Shown: one piece after another, positions 29,687 through 39,917 of the stretch
Layout: each line of letters begins with the position of its first letter
Numbering within the stretch: the stretch's first letter is position 1
Translations under genes and position numbers: made by a program
From: Paludibacter sp.
GTDB taxonomy: Bacteria > Bacteroidota > Bacteroidia > Bacteroidales > Paludibacteraceae
Assembly: GCA_028691965.1 (NCBI GenBank)
Contig: JAQUYE010000002.1
Location: 17,206-81,205 of the forward strand
DNA length: 64,000 nt
Direction of reading: 5' to 3'
The notes under the pieces: generated by a model
Seen by the model: only the letters and a program-made list of their open reading frames with translations
Told to the model about the DNA's origin: nothing
Database searches by the model: none

Positions 29687-31468
29687 ATGAAGGAAATAAA
29701 AAGTATTCTTATCGTATTATTAGTAAGTGTTTTTTATCATGATATCGCTGCTCAGGAGCTGATGACTAATATCTATGGCAGAGAAACTCAGTCTTTAAAC
29801 GGAAAATGGGATGCCATTATAGATTTATACGATCAGGGACGAAAAAATAAAATATATCTCAATCAAAAGCCTCAGGGCAAGACCGATTTCTTTGAGTACT
29901 CGTTTGATCATGGTTTGCGTCTGAATGTACCATCCGACTGGAATAGTCAACTGGCAGAATTGAACTACTATGAGGGTACTGTTTGGTATGCCCGTAGATT
30001 TGACGTGCAGGTTCAGAAGGATAAACGATTGTTTATTTATTTCGGTGCGGTAAGTTATCGTTGCCGCGTATATTTAAACGGCAGGGAAGTGGGACGCCAC
30101 GAAGGTGGTTTCACCCCTTTCCAGTTCGATATAACCGGCTTGGTAAAAGAAAAGGATAACTTCTTGGCTGTAGAAGTAAATAATACTCGGACTATCGATG
30201 CTATTCCCGCAATGGCATTCGACTGGTGGAACTACGGTGGAATTACCCGGGATGTATTTCTTGTAACAACTCCTCAGACCTATATTCAGGATTATTTTGT
30301 CCAACTGGATAAATATAAGTCGGATAAAATTGATGTTCGTGTTCAGCTTTCTGCAAACAACAACAATGTGCCGGTTCAAGTCGAAATACCGGAGCTTAAG
30401 ATTAAACAAAATCTTGTAACTGATGAAAAGGGAAGCGCAAAAATATCTTTTAATGTAAAAAAATTACAGCGTTGGTCTCCTGATTCACCAAAACTTTACA
30501 AGGTTATCATTTCATCTGCTGATGAAAAAATAGAAGAAATGATCGGTTTCCGCAATATCTGGGTGAAAGGGGAAGATATTTATCTGAACGACAAACCTGT
30601 TTTTCTCAAATCAATTAGTTTTCATGAAGAAATACCACAACGCAAAGGACGTGCATTCTCCGAAGCCGATGCGATCATGTTATTGTCGGAAGCAAAAGCG
30701 TTGGGATGTAATATGATACGTCTGGCCCATTATCCGCAAAACGAATATACAGTAAGATTGGCTGAAAAAATGGGTTTCCTGCTTTGGGAAGAAATACCCA
30801 TCTGGCAAGGAATTGATTTCGAAAATGAAGCTACAAAAATAAAGGCCGGTACTATGATCAGAGAAATGGTAATGCGCGATAAGAATCGTTGTGCAGTAAC
30901 ATTCTGGGGTGTTGCCAACGAAACGCAACCTTCGGCTCCTCGTAATGAATTCCTGAAATACCTGATTCAGTGCTGTACCGAAATGGATACGACCCGCCTG
31001 ATAACGGCAGCTTTTGACCTTGTTCGCTTCGACCGGGGCAGACAAGTGTTTTTTATGGATGATCCTTTTATAAAAGAACTTGATGTTATTGCAATAAATA
31101 AATACATGGGATGGTATCATCCGTGGCCGGTAGCACCTGAGAAAGCCGTATGGGATGTCGCTGCAGGTCAGCCTCTGATTGTTTCTGAATTTGGAGGAGA
31201 AGCTCTTTACGGACAGTCGGGTGACAGAGAAGTCGCCAGTTCATGGAGCGAAGAATATCAGGCTAAATTATATGATGATAATATTGCCATGTTTAATAAC
31301 ATCCCGAATCTAAGAGGTGTTTCTCCCTGGATTCTGTTCGATTTCCGTTCTCCATTCCGCTTTCATCCGACTAATCAGGAAGGCTGGAACCGCAAAGGTC
31401 TGGTGTCGGATCAGGGATACCGTAAGAAAGCATGGTACATCATGAAAGAATATTTTGATAAAAAGTAA
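29687..31468 (+). CDS. GH2 beta-glucuronidase/beta-galactosidase-like enzyme
   Basis: GH2 sugar-binding N-terminus; acid/base 'FWGVANETQ', nucleophile region 'LIVSEFGGEAL'. Confidence 0.88.
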   Translation: MKEIKSILIVLLVSVFYHDIAAQELMTNIYGRETQSLNGKWDAIIDLYDQGRKNKIYLNQKPQGKTDFFEYSFDHGLRLNVPSDWNSQLAELNYYEGTVWYARRFDVQVQKDKRLFIYFGAVSYRCRVYLNGREVGRHEGGFTPFQFDITGLVKEKDNFLAVEVNNTRTIDAIPAMAFDWWNYGGITRDVFLVTTPQTYIQDYFVQLDKYKSDKIDVRVQLSANNNNVPVQVEIPELKIKQNLVTDEKGSAKISFNVKKLQRWSPDSPKLYKVIISSADEKIEEMIGFRNIWVKGEDIYLNDKPVFLKSISFHEEIPQRKGRAFSEADAIMLLSEAKALGCNMIRLAHYPQNEYTVRLAEKMGFLLWEEIPIWQGIDFENEATKIKAGTMIREMVMRDKNRCAVTFWGVANETQPSAPRNEFLKYLIQCCTEMDTTRLITAAFDLVRFDRGRQVFFMDDPFIKELDVIAINKYMGWYHPWPVAPEKAVWDVAAGQPLIVSEFGGEALYGQSGDREVASSWSEEYQAKLYDDNIAMFNNIPNLRGVSPWILFDFRSPFRFHPTNQEGWNRKGLVSDQGYRKKAWYIMKEYFDKK

Positions 31469-31489
31469 TTAACAAGGAGTTCTGATAGC

Positions 31490-33940
31490 ATGAAAAACAA
31501 CTATATATTTCTCTTTTTGTTTCCGATGATATTCGTAGTTTGGTGCAACGCGCAGCGAACAGAGTTCTTGTTGGAGAAAAACTGGAGATTTACAAAGGGC
31601 GATTATCCGCAAGCAAAAAAAGGGGAATTCAATGATGCCGGTTGGGAAATTGTTACCATACCACACGATTGGGCTATCTACGGACCATTTGACCGGAATA
31701 ATGATTTACAGAAAGTGGCGGTTACTCAGAACTTCGAAACAATTTCTTCCGTAAAAACAGGTCGTACCGGAGGATTACCATACATCGGCGTAGGGTGGTA
31801 CAGAAATTATTTTGACATCGAAGCTTTTGATATAAACAGTCAGGAGGTCAGACTTCTGTTCGATGGAGCAATGAGCGAAGCGCGTGTTTTCGTGAACGGA
31901 CATGAAGTTTGTTTCTGGCCTTATGGGTATAATTCTTTTCATTGCGATGTAACAAACTATCTGAATGCAGATGGCAAAAATAATCTGCTGGCGGTACGTT
32001 TGGAAAATCTTCCGGAGTCATCCCGTTGGTATCCGGGTGCGGGTTTATATCGTAATGTTCACGTTATAAAAACGAATAAAGTGCATGTCCCTGTTTGGGG
32101 AATGCATGTAACTACCCCTTTCGTATCGAAAGAATATGCTGCTGTAAAACTGAAGACAACAATAGCCAATAACAATGGAGAAAACATCCGGGTTGTCACT
32201 TGTATAACGGATAAGAATGGAAATGTTGTAGTAAGCCGCGATGACACACAAAAATTAAATCCGGGAAAAGCTTTTGAACAAAATTTTATTGTGAATGATC
32301 CTGAATTGTGGTCGCCCGAAAATCCTCACTTGTATAGAATAACTTCCGGAATTTATCAGAACGAGATCCTGGTTGATCAATATAGCCTTTCGTTTGGCAT
32401 TCGCGATATAAAATTCATTGCAGAGAAAGGTTTCTTTTTGAACGGAGAAAGACGAAAATTTCAGGGAGTATGTAATCACCACGATTTAGGACCTTTGGGC
32501 GCTGCCGTTAATGAAGCGGCTTTGCGTCGTCAGTTGACTTTATTGAAAGATATGGGTTGTGATGCTATCCGCACCACGCATAATATGCCTGCTCCTGAGT
32601 TGGTGCGGCTGTGCGACGAGATGGGATTTATGATGATTGTAGAAAACTTTGATGAATGGGATATCGCTAAGTGTAAAAACGGATATCATCGTTTTTTCAA
32701 TGAATGGGCGGAGAAAGATATGGTGAATATGTTGCATAATTTCCGTAATAATCCTTCGATTGTAATGTGGAGCATTGGTAACGAGGTACCCAGTCAGTGT
32801 GATGATGAGGGCTATAAAGTGTCGGATTTCCTGCAAAAGATCTGTCATCGCGAGGATCCGACCCGCCCGGTTACTTCCGGTATCGATCAGGTTAGCTGTG
32901 TGTTGAAAAACGGTTTTGCTTCAACTATTGAAATACCGGGACTTAATTACCGCACGCAGCGTTATGCCGAAACCTATGAAAATACACCTCAAAAGTTGAT
33001 TCTGGGATCTGAAACAGCTTCAACGGTTAGTTCGAGAGGTGTTTATAAATTTCCGGTTGAGAAAAAGGCAAATGCTTTATACGAAGATCATCAGTCATCT
33101 TCTTATGATTGGGAGTATTGTCCCTGGTCTAACGTGCCCGATGAGGATTTTGCTTTGGCCGAGGATTATGAATGGACGCTTGGACAATTTGTTTGGACGG
33201 GTTTCGATTACCTCGGCGAACCAACACCCTATCATACCGATGCATGGCCTAACCATAGCTCGATGTTCGGAATTATTGACCTCGCCAGTATTCCCAAAGA
33301 CCGCTATTACCTCTACCGGAGTGTGTGGAATAAAGAGGAAACCACGCTCCATATTGTTCCTCACTGGACATGGACAGGTCGGGAAAATGAAATTACCCCT
33401 GTTTTTGTCTATACCAGTTATGAGTCGGCCGAATTGTTTGTGAATGGCAAGAGCTATGGCAGGAAGACCAAAAACAGCAAATCGTTTGACGACCGCTATC
33501 GCCTGAGGTGGATGGATGTGGTGTACGAACCAGGCGAATTGAAAGTGGTTGCGTATGATAAGGATACTAAAGCAGTGGAGGTTAAAACGGTTAAAACGGC
33601 AGGCAAACCTTACCGTGTAGAGCTGATTCCCGACAGGACATCCTTGCGTGCCGATGGGAGAGACCTGGCCTATGTCAATGTCCGTGTGGTGGATAGAGAG
33701 GGAAATTTGTGTCCGCACGACGACAGCATGATTCAGTTCTCGGTGAAAGGAGAGGGTAACTACCGGGCTTCAGCTAACGGAGATCCAACTTGTCTGGAAT
33801 TGTTCCATTTACCTAAAATGTCTGTGTTTAAAGGTCAATTGACAACCATTGTTCAATCCGGGGAGAAATCAGGAGTAGTGGTGTTGGAAGCAAAAGCAAA
33901 GGGCCTGAAAACAGGGGTACTCAGAATCAATGTGGAATAA
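31490..33940 (+). CDS. GH2 beta-galactosidase-like enzyme
   Basis: 'WEIVTIPHDWAIYGPF', 'GVGWYRNYF', 'GVCNHHDLGPLGAAVNEAALRRQLTLLKDMGCDAIRTTHN', 'IVMWSIGNEVP'. Confidence 0.92.
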   Translation: MKNNYIFLFLFPMIFVVWCNAQRTEFLLEKNWRFTKGDYPQAKKGEFNDAGWEIVTIPHDWAIYGPFDRNNDLQKVAVTQNFETISSVKTGRTGGLPYIGVGWYRNYFDIEAFDINSQEVRLLFDGAMSEARVFVNGHEVCFWPYGYNSFHCDVTNYLNADGKNNLLAVRLENLPESSRWYPGAGLYRNVHVIKTNKVHVPVWGMHVTTPFVSKEYAAVKLKTTIANNNGENIRVVTCITDKNGNVVVSRDDTQKLNPGKAFEQNFIVNDPELWSPENPHLYRITSGIYQNEILVDQYSLSFGIRDIKFIAEKGFFLNGERRKFQGVCNHHDLGPLGAAVNEAALRRQLTLLKDMGCDAIRTTHNMPAPELVRLCDEMGFMMIVENFDEWDIAKCKNGYHRFFNEWAEKDMVNMLHNFRNNPSIVMWSIGNEVPSQCDDEGYKVSDFLQKICHREDPTRPVTSGIDQVSCVLKNGFASTIEIPGLNYRTQRYAETYENTPQKLILGSETASTVSSRGVYKFPVEKKANALYEDHQSSSYDWEYCPWSNVPDEDFALAEDYEWTLGQFVWTGFDYLGEPTPYHTDAWPNHSSMFGIIDLASIPKDRYYLYRSVWNKEETTLHIVPHWTWTGRENEITPVFVYTSYESAELFVNGKSYGRKTKNSKSFDDRYRLRWMDVVYEPGELKVVAYDKDTKAVEVKTVKTAGKPYRVELIPDRTSLRADGRDLAYVNVRVVDREGNLCPHDDSMIQFSVKGEGNYRASANGDPTCLELFHLPKMSVFKGQLTTIVQSGEKSGVVVLEAKAKGLKTGVLRINVE

Positions 33941-33964
33941 ATAAATTAAGAATTAAATAGAGAT

Positions 33965-35164
33965 ATGAGACAGTATTGTTGGTTAAGTTGTATTCTGGTT
34001 TTGCTTTTGATGAGTGGTTGCGCTAGTGAACGAAAACTGGAAACAGTTATTGATGAAGCGCTACTCTTTTCAGAGCAACAGAGTCTGTTGATGGCCGAAA
34101 AATACGCCGATCAGGAGGGCGTTTTACCCCGTTCGTATGTGGATGGTCGTGATACTTATTCTGATTCCCGTTGGTGGTGTAGTGGTTTTTTTCCGGGCGT
34201 ATTGTGGTATGTTTATGAGAATGGTAATAGTCCTGAAGTGCTGAGATATGCCAAAGCGTATACCCAACGAGTGGAAAGAGAAAAATATACAACCGATAAT
34301 CATGACGTTGGCTTCATGTTGTACTGTAGTTTCGGCAACGGACTTCGCCTGACGGAAGATGAATCATATAAGGAAGTGTTGCTTACAGGAGCAAAATCCT
34401 TATCAACCCGTTTTAATCCGAATGTTGGGTTGATTAAATCCTGGGATCATAATAAGCAGATATGGCAATACCCGGTTATCATCGACAATATGATGAACCT
34501 GGAGTTATTGCTTTGGGCTGCAAAGTATTCAGGCGACTCTGCCTTTTTGAAAATGTCGGTGTCGCATGCCGACAAAACCATGGAGCATCACTTCCGACCC
34601 GATTACAGTTCCTATCATGTAGTGTCGTATGATACTATCACCGGATTACCGCATCATAAACAAACTCATCAGGGATATGCTGATGAATCGTCCTGGAGCC
34701 GGGGGCAAAGCTGGGGTCTATATGGCTATACCTACCTTTACCGGGAACTGAAAGATCAGCGTTACCTGGATCAGGCGGTCAGTATTGCTGAGTATTTAAT
34801 TGCACATCCACGGATGCCCAACGATTATATTCCTTATTGGGATTATGATGCCCCTGATATTCCCGATACATACAGGGACGTGTCTGCTGCTTGTATTATG
34901 GCATCAGCATTAATAGAGTTGAGTGAATTCGTAGATGTAACAACTGCCCGAAAATACATGAATGTTGCTGAAAAGCAAATCAGAATACTGGCTTCCCCGG
35001 CTTATACTGCCAGATTAGGTGAAAATGGTTCTTTCATTCTCATGCACAGTGTAGGAGCTTATCCATTTAATTCGGAAGTTGACGTCCCGCTTACTTATGC
35101 GGATTATTATTACGTAGAAGCACTAACGAGGTTTAAAAGAAAATTATCTGACAATCAGAAATAA
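33965..35164 (+). CDS. GH88 unsaturated glucuronyl hydrolase
   Basis: 'SRWWCSGFFPGVLWYVYE', 'NHDVGFMLYCSFGNG', 'HQGYADESSWSRGQSWGLYGYTYLYREL'; lipobox 'LLLMSGC'. Confidence 0.92.
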   Translation: MRQYCWLSCILVLLLMSGCASERKLETVIDEALLFSEQQSLLMAEKYADQEGVLPRSYVDGRDTYSDSRWWCSGFFPGVLWYVYENGNSPEVLRYAKAYTQRVEREKYTTDNHDVGFMLYCSFGNGLRLTEDESYKEVLLTGAKSLSTRFNPNVGLIKSWDHNKQIWQYPVIIDNMMNLELLLWAAKYSGDSAFLKMSVSHADKTMEHHFRPDYSSYHVVSYDTITGLPHHKQTHQGYADESSWSRGQSWGLYGYTYLYRELKDQRYLDQAVSIAEYLIAHPRMPNDYIPYWDYDAPDIPDTYRDVSAACIMASALIELSEFVDVTTARKYMNVAEKQIRILASPAYTARLGENGSFILMHSVGAYPFNSEVDVPLTYADYYYVEALTRFKRKLSDNQK

Positions 35165-36309
35165 TGAGATCATTTTTCACATACGGAATTTGCGTGATAT
35201 TACTTTTTTCTTGTAAAGGAAAGAGTAGGTATGATGCTTTCAGTCCCGGCAAATTGTGGCCCGACAATAATGGTGTCCATATCAATGCGCATGGAGGTGG
35301 AATCTTATTTGAAAATGGTCGCTATTACTGGTTTGGCGAACATAAAACGCCGGGTAACGAAGGGAATGTTGCCAATGTTGGTGTGCATTGTTATTCTTCA
35401 GAAGACTTGTATAACTGGAAAGATGAAGGTGTTGTATTGACTGTTGATCCGGTAGGGTCAGGTAGTGATATTGAAAAAGGATGTATCATTGAACGACCCA
35501 AAGTGATTAAGAATCAAAAGACCGGTAAATATGTGATGTGGTTTCATCTGGAGCGTAAGAATAACAATTATTCAGACGCGCTCAGTGGTGTCGCCGTTGG
35601 TAATGAGATTACAGGACCCTATCAATATTTAAAGTCTGTAAGACCCAATTCCGGATTTTATCCACTCAATGTCAGTGAAATACATAAACAGAAAACGTCG
35701 TCTGTTGATAATATAAAGTTTAACGGTTGGAGTCTTCCTGCGGATGTGGATGCTTTGAGTATCCTGGTCAGGGATTTATCCAAAGGACAAATGGCCAGGG
35801 ATATGAATTTATTTGTTGATGAGGATCAGAAGGCCTATCATATTTATTCCTCAGAAGAAAACAGTACGTTGCATATTGCTGAATTGACGGATGATTATCT
35901 TTCACATACGGGAAGATATATCCGCTGTTTTCCGGGGCGATTCATGGAAGCGCCTGCCATGTTCAAAAGAAAGGGAAAATATTACCTGATGATGTCGGGA
36001 TGTACAGGTTGGCGTCCCAATCAGGCACGTTCAGCAGTAGCCGATTCAATTATGGGTGAGTGGGTTGAATTGGGAGATCCGTGTCTGAATGATACGACAG
36101 GCACCACTTTCTACTCTCAAAGCACTTGTATTTTCCCCGTGCAAGGGACTGAAGATGCCTTTATCTATATGGGTGACCGCTGGAATCCGGAAGACGCGAT
36201 TGATGGGAGGTATGTATGGCTTCCGGTAAAATTTGAGGATGATCGTTTTTTTATCGAATGGAAAGATTCGTGGAAAAAAGATTTGTTTGATTCGTCGGGA
36301 GAGAATTAA
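35164..36309 (+). CDS. GH43-type enzyme (exo-beta-1,3-galactanase-like)
   Basis: 'INAHGGGILFENGRYYWFGEHK', 'GVHCYSSEDLYNWKDEGVVL', 'ERPKVIKNQKTGKYVMWFH', 'MFKRKGKYYLMMSGCTGW'; TAATG overlap with GH88. Confidence 0.85.
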   Translation: MRSFFTYGICVILLFSCKGKSRYDAFSPGKLWPDNNGVHINAHGGGILFENGRYYWFGEHKTPGNEGNVANVGVHCYSSEDLYNWKDEGVVLTVDPVGSGSDIEKGCIIERPKVIKNQKTGKYVMWFHLERKNNNYSDALSGVAVGNEITGPYQYLKSVRPNSGFYPLNVSEIHKQKTSSVDNIKFNGWSLPADVDALSILVRDLSKGQMARDMNLFVDEDQKAYHIYSSEENSTLHIAELTDDYLSHTGRYIRCFPGRFMEAPAMFKRKGKYYLMMSGCTGWRPNQARSAVADSIMGEWVELGDPCLNDTTGTTFYSQSTCIFPVQGTEDAFIYMGDRWNPEDAIDGRYVWLPVKFEDDRFFIEWKDSWKKDLFDSSGEN

Positions 36310-36345
36310 AGGAAATATAAATTATAAAAGGGAAAAGAAGATAGA

Positions 36346-39075
36346 ATGGAATTGAAAATACAGGTGTTGAGGATTGTATGCTCATTTATGATGATGTGCC
36401 TGGTTGGTAATCTTTCGGGAGGTACAGTTGAAATCGATTTGTCGGGAGAATGGGGGTTTCAGACGGATGTAATGGACTTCCGGAGAGGATCGTTATCACC
36501 CCGTTATAATCATAAGTTACAGGAGAAGATAGTGCTGCCGGGAATAACCGATGATTTTCAGATTGGTTATAAATCGCCTTATCGGCACATCGACCGCCTG
36601 ACACGTAAATATGAATATATGGGACCGGCCTGGTATCAACGCGAAATAACTATTCCCGCAGAATGGAAAGGTAAAAGGATATTCGTTTATTTTGAAAGGA
36701 CACACTGGTTAAGTTCTATCTATGTTGATACAAAGGAGATTAGTAAGGTTGATTATATCAGTGTGCCTCATGTACATGATCTTACCGGTTTTGTGACGCC
36801 GGGTAAGACTCACCTGATTACAGTCTGTATCGACAATCGTTTTCAGTACAATACACATAAATGGAATCATGCACATACTGAATTTACCCAGATTAACTGG
36901 AATGGAATCCTCGGTGAGATGAAACTGATGGCTTTAGATCCTGTTTATCTCGATGATTTACAGGTTTATCCTGATATCAGCGATAATTCGGTGAAAGTAA
37001 AAATTCAGATTAAGAATTATTCAAAATCAAAATTCACAGGAAAAGCTGCTTTTTCAATTCAAGGAGATAATTATAATTTAAAGAAAGAGATTGCAGTTAG
37101 CGGAAAAGATTCTGTTTTCGTCGTTGAGGAGAAAATATTATTAGGTGACAATATAAGATTGTGGGATGAATTCAATCCCCATCTTTATAACATAAGTTGT
37201 GAGTTGACAACCCAAACAGAAGAAAAAACCTGTCAGCACGAGAAGGCGACAGTTTTCGGTATGCGGGAAGTTAAACAGGGGAAAAACCATGTTTTAATTA
37301 ATAACCGGCCTGTTCATCTGAGAGGCAATGTTGAAAATGCCGTATTTCCGAAGACCGGTTATGCTCCTGTTGACGACGCTTCGTGGGAACGTTTGATGTT
37401 AATTATGAAAGACTATGGAATGAATCACATGCGTTTTCACTCCTGGTGTCCTCCGAAAGCCGCATTCAGAATGGCCGATAAGCATGGCATTTACCTGGAA
37501 GTAGAAATGCCTATGTGGGGCAGGGATGCCGAACCGGATGAAGACCGCTATAATTTCTTTCGCCGGGAACAACTGGCAATACTCAGGGAATATGGTAACC
37601 ATCCATCCTTTATTTTGTATTGTAACGGGAATGAGATAACCGGCAATTTTGATTTCATAGAAGAATTAACAGCCAATGGACGTGCCATTGATAACCGGCA
37701 CCTTTACAGCGGTTCCACTGCCCGTACCCGTGTAAAGTCGGATCAGTATTATGTGTCACAGCAAACAAACAAAGGACCGGTTAAAGTGTATGAAGGTTTA
37801 CCTCAAACCAACTGGGACAGAAGTGCAGAGTCGGATGTAGATGTGCCTGTTATTTCGCATGAGTCCGGTCAGCGCTGTATTTATCCGAATTTTGATGAAA
37901 TCGCAAACTTTACCGGACCGGTTGAGGCCAGGAACTTTGAGGTGTTCAGAGAAATGCTGGAGGCAAATGGAATGCTCGACCAGGCTCATGACTTTTTCCG
38001 GGCATCGGGAGCACTTACTGTGGTAGAATACAAAGCAGTTATCGAGGCCTTACTCAGATCGGGTAAATCCGCTGGTTTCCAGTTACTGTCGATCAACGAT
38101 TTTCCTGGTCAGGGATATGCACCGGTAGGTATACTTGATCCGTTCTGGGAGTCGAAGGGGTTGATAACGCCTGAAAAATTCAGGGAGTTTTGTGCGCCTA
38201 CGGTCGCATTGCTGCGCTATGATAAGAGTGTATTTTATGCGAATGAGACTTTTACAGCAAAGGCTGAAGTGTACAACTATAGTCGTGCCGCAATAAAAAA
38301 CGCAAAAATATCGTGGAGTGTAACTGACAACTCAGGAAAGATTCTCCGGAAAGGAAGATTAAAAACGCAAACCATAGCTAATGACGGAGTTTTTCCGGTA
38401 GGAGACTTCACGTTTAATCTCAGGGGAATTGATGTCCCACAGAAACTATCAGTCAACCTGTTCATTAATGAGGATATTAAAAACAGCTGGAATATCTGGG
38501 TATATCCACCTCATACTCTCCTGATGAAATCTACGGATGAGGTATTATACACAAGGGAATTTGATGAACAGGCAAAACAATACCTGTCACAGGGGAAAAA
38601 GGTAGTCTTTTGTCCGATGCCAACGAAGGTAAAAGGTCGCAAGTCGACTTTCCACAATCACTTCTGGAATCCTATCATGTTTGCCTGGCATCCAATGACA
38701 ATCGGCTGTCTGATTCATGAGAACCACCCTGTTTTTGATCACTTTGTTACTACTTATCATACTGATTGGCAATGGTGGGATATTCTTGAAAATGCGAAAG
38801 TAATTGAAATGAAAAATGCTCCGAATGGGTTACGCCCTTTTATTCAGGTAATTGATAGTTATGATAACAATGAAAAACTAGGAATTGGCTTTGAAGCAAA
38901 AGCAGGGAATGGGAAATTGCTTGTACTTGCACTGGATACGGAGAAAGATATGGAGAACCGTCCGGCTACCCGCCAGTTACTTATGAGTATTGATAACTAT
39001 GTTAACAGCGATAAGTTCAATCCGGAGATAACAGTAAATGAAGATATGATTCAGTCATTTTTAATCTCTGAGTAA
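36346..39075 (+). CDS. GH2-family glycoside hydrolase
   Basis: 'GPAWYQREITIPAEWKGKRIFVYFERTHW' sugar-binding domain; 'MNHMRFHSWCPPKAAFRMADKHGIYLEVEMPMW', 'FILYCNGNE'. Confidence 0.85.
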   Translation: MELKIQVLRIVCSFMMMCLVGNLSGGTVEIDLSGEWGFQTDVMDFRRGSLSPRYNHKLQEKIVLPGITDDFQIGYKSPYRHIDRLTRKYEYMGPAWYQREITIPAEWKGKRIFVYFERTHWLSSIYVDTKEISKVDYISVPHVHDLTGFVTPGKTHLITVCIDNRFQYNTHKWNHAHTEFTQINWNGILGEMKLMALDPVYLDDLQVYPDISDNSVKVKIQIKNYSKSKFTGKAAFSIQGDNYNLKKEIAVSGKDSVFVVEEKILLGDNIRLWDEFNPHLYNISCELTTQTEEKTCQHEKATVFGMREVKQGKNHVLINNRPVHLRGNVENAVFPKTGYAPVDDASWERLMLIMKDYGMNHMRFHSWCPPKAAFRMADKHGIYLEVEMPMWGRDAEPDEDRYNFFRREQLAILREYGNHPSFILYCNGNEITGNFDFIEELTANGRAIDNRHLYSGSTARTRVKSDQYYVSQQTNKGPVKVYEGLPQTNWDRSAESDVDVPVISHESGQRCIYPNFDEIANFTGPVEARNFEVFREMLEANGMLDQAHDFFRASGALTVVEYKAVIEALLRSGKSAGFQLLSINDFPGQGYAPVGILDPFWESKGLITPEKFREFCAPTVALLRYDKSVFYANETFTAKAEVYNYSRAAIKNAKISWSVTDNSGKILRKGRLKTQTIANDGVFPVGDFTFNLRGIDVPQKLSVNLFINEDIKNSWNIWVYPPHTLLMKSTDEVLYTREFDEQAKQYLSQGKKVVFCPMPTKVKGRKSTFHNHFWNPIMFAWHPMTIGCLIHENHPVFDHFVTTYHTDWQWWDILENAKVIEMKNAPNGLRPFIQVIDSYDNNEKLGIGFEAKAGNGKLLVLALDTEKDMENRPATRQLLMSIDNYVNSDKFNPEITVNEDMIQSFLISE

Positions 39076-39082
39076 AAAAACA

Positions 39083-39850
39083 ATGAAACTACTACTCACT
39101 ATAAAATTCCTGTTGATAACGGTTTGTGTTTCTTTTGCTCAGGAAATACGCCTGACTGAGTTTGCAGATCTGAAACAGATTTACGGGAAACCACTGTCAT
39201 CAGATGATTTGTTGCCCATGAATGAGTTGGGAGTTGACTTTGGTTATGTTTTATATGAATCGGAGGTTTTGATTGCTTCAGAAGAATCGGTACTAAAGGT
39301 AGAAAATATACGGGATTTTGCCGCTGTATATCTTGACAATGAATTACAGGGAGCGATTGCTGATAATCACAAGCAGCTAAGACTTAAATCGATGCCGGGA
39401 AAATACAGGTTGAGATTATACGTGGAAAATATTGGCAGGATTACTTATGGTCCGGAGATACTTGATAATTTAAAAGGCGTTTTCGGTGAGATACAATTAA
39501 ATGAAGAAATTATTAAACATTGGACATTGACCGAATTGAAAGTGAAATCATTTGATATTAAACATTTAAAATTTTCTGATATAGGACAACATACAACTCC
39601 CGGATTTTATAAGGCGACCTTTTTAACCAGAAGACCCCGGGATAAATATCTTGATTTATCAGGTTGGGGAATGGGTGAAGCCTGGATTAACGGGAACTAT
39701 TTAGGATCATTCTGGGAACAAGAAAATCAACAATCTATCCTGATTCCAGCTGCCCTTCTAAGAAAAGGGATGAATGAAATAGTTGTTTTTGAATTGAAAA
39801 ACAACCAGCAAAAGTCATTTAAATTTTCGGATGTTCCTGTATTTAAATAA
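39083..39850 (+). CDS. Secreted stand-alone module resembling the C-terminal jelly-roll region of GH35 beta-galactosidases (no catalytic barrel)
   Basis: 'MNELGVDFGYVLYESEV', 'VENIRDFAAVYLDNELQGAI', 'LYVENIGRITYGPEILDNLKGVFGEIQLNEE', 'PGFYKATFLTRRPRDKYLDLSGWGMGEAWINGNYLGSFWEQENQQSILIPAALLRKGMNEIVVFEL'; signal peptide; 255 aa total. Confidence 0.8.
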   Translation: MKLLLTIKFLLITVCVSFAQEIRLTEFADLKQIYGKPLSSDDLLPMNELGVDFGYVLYESEVLIASEESVLKVENIRDFAAVYLDNELQGAIADNHKQLRLKSMPGKYRLRLYVENIGRITYGPEILDNLKGVFGEIQLNEEIIKHWTLTELKVKSFDIKHLKFSDIGQHTTPGFYKATFLTRRPRDKYLDLSGWGMGEAWINGNYLGSFWEQENQQSILIPAALLRKGMNEIVVFELKNNQQKSFKFSDVPVFK

Positions 39851-39917
39851 GAATTTTTTAAAAGCGAAAACCAAACAAAATTTTATTCTCCTGTCAATCA
39901 CTAAACAACAATATTTC

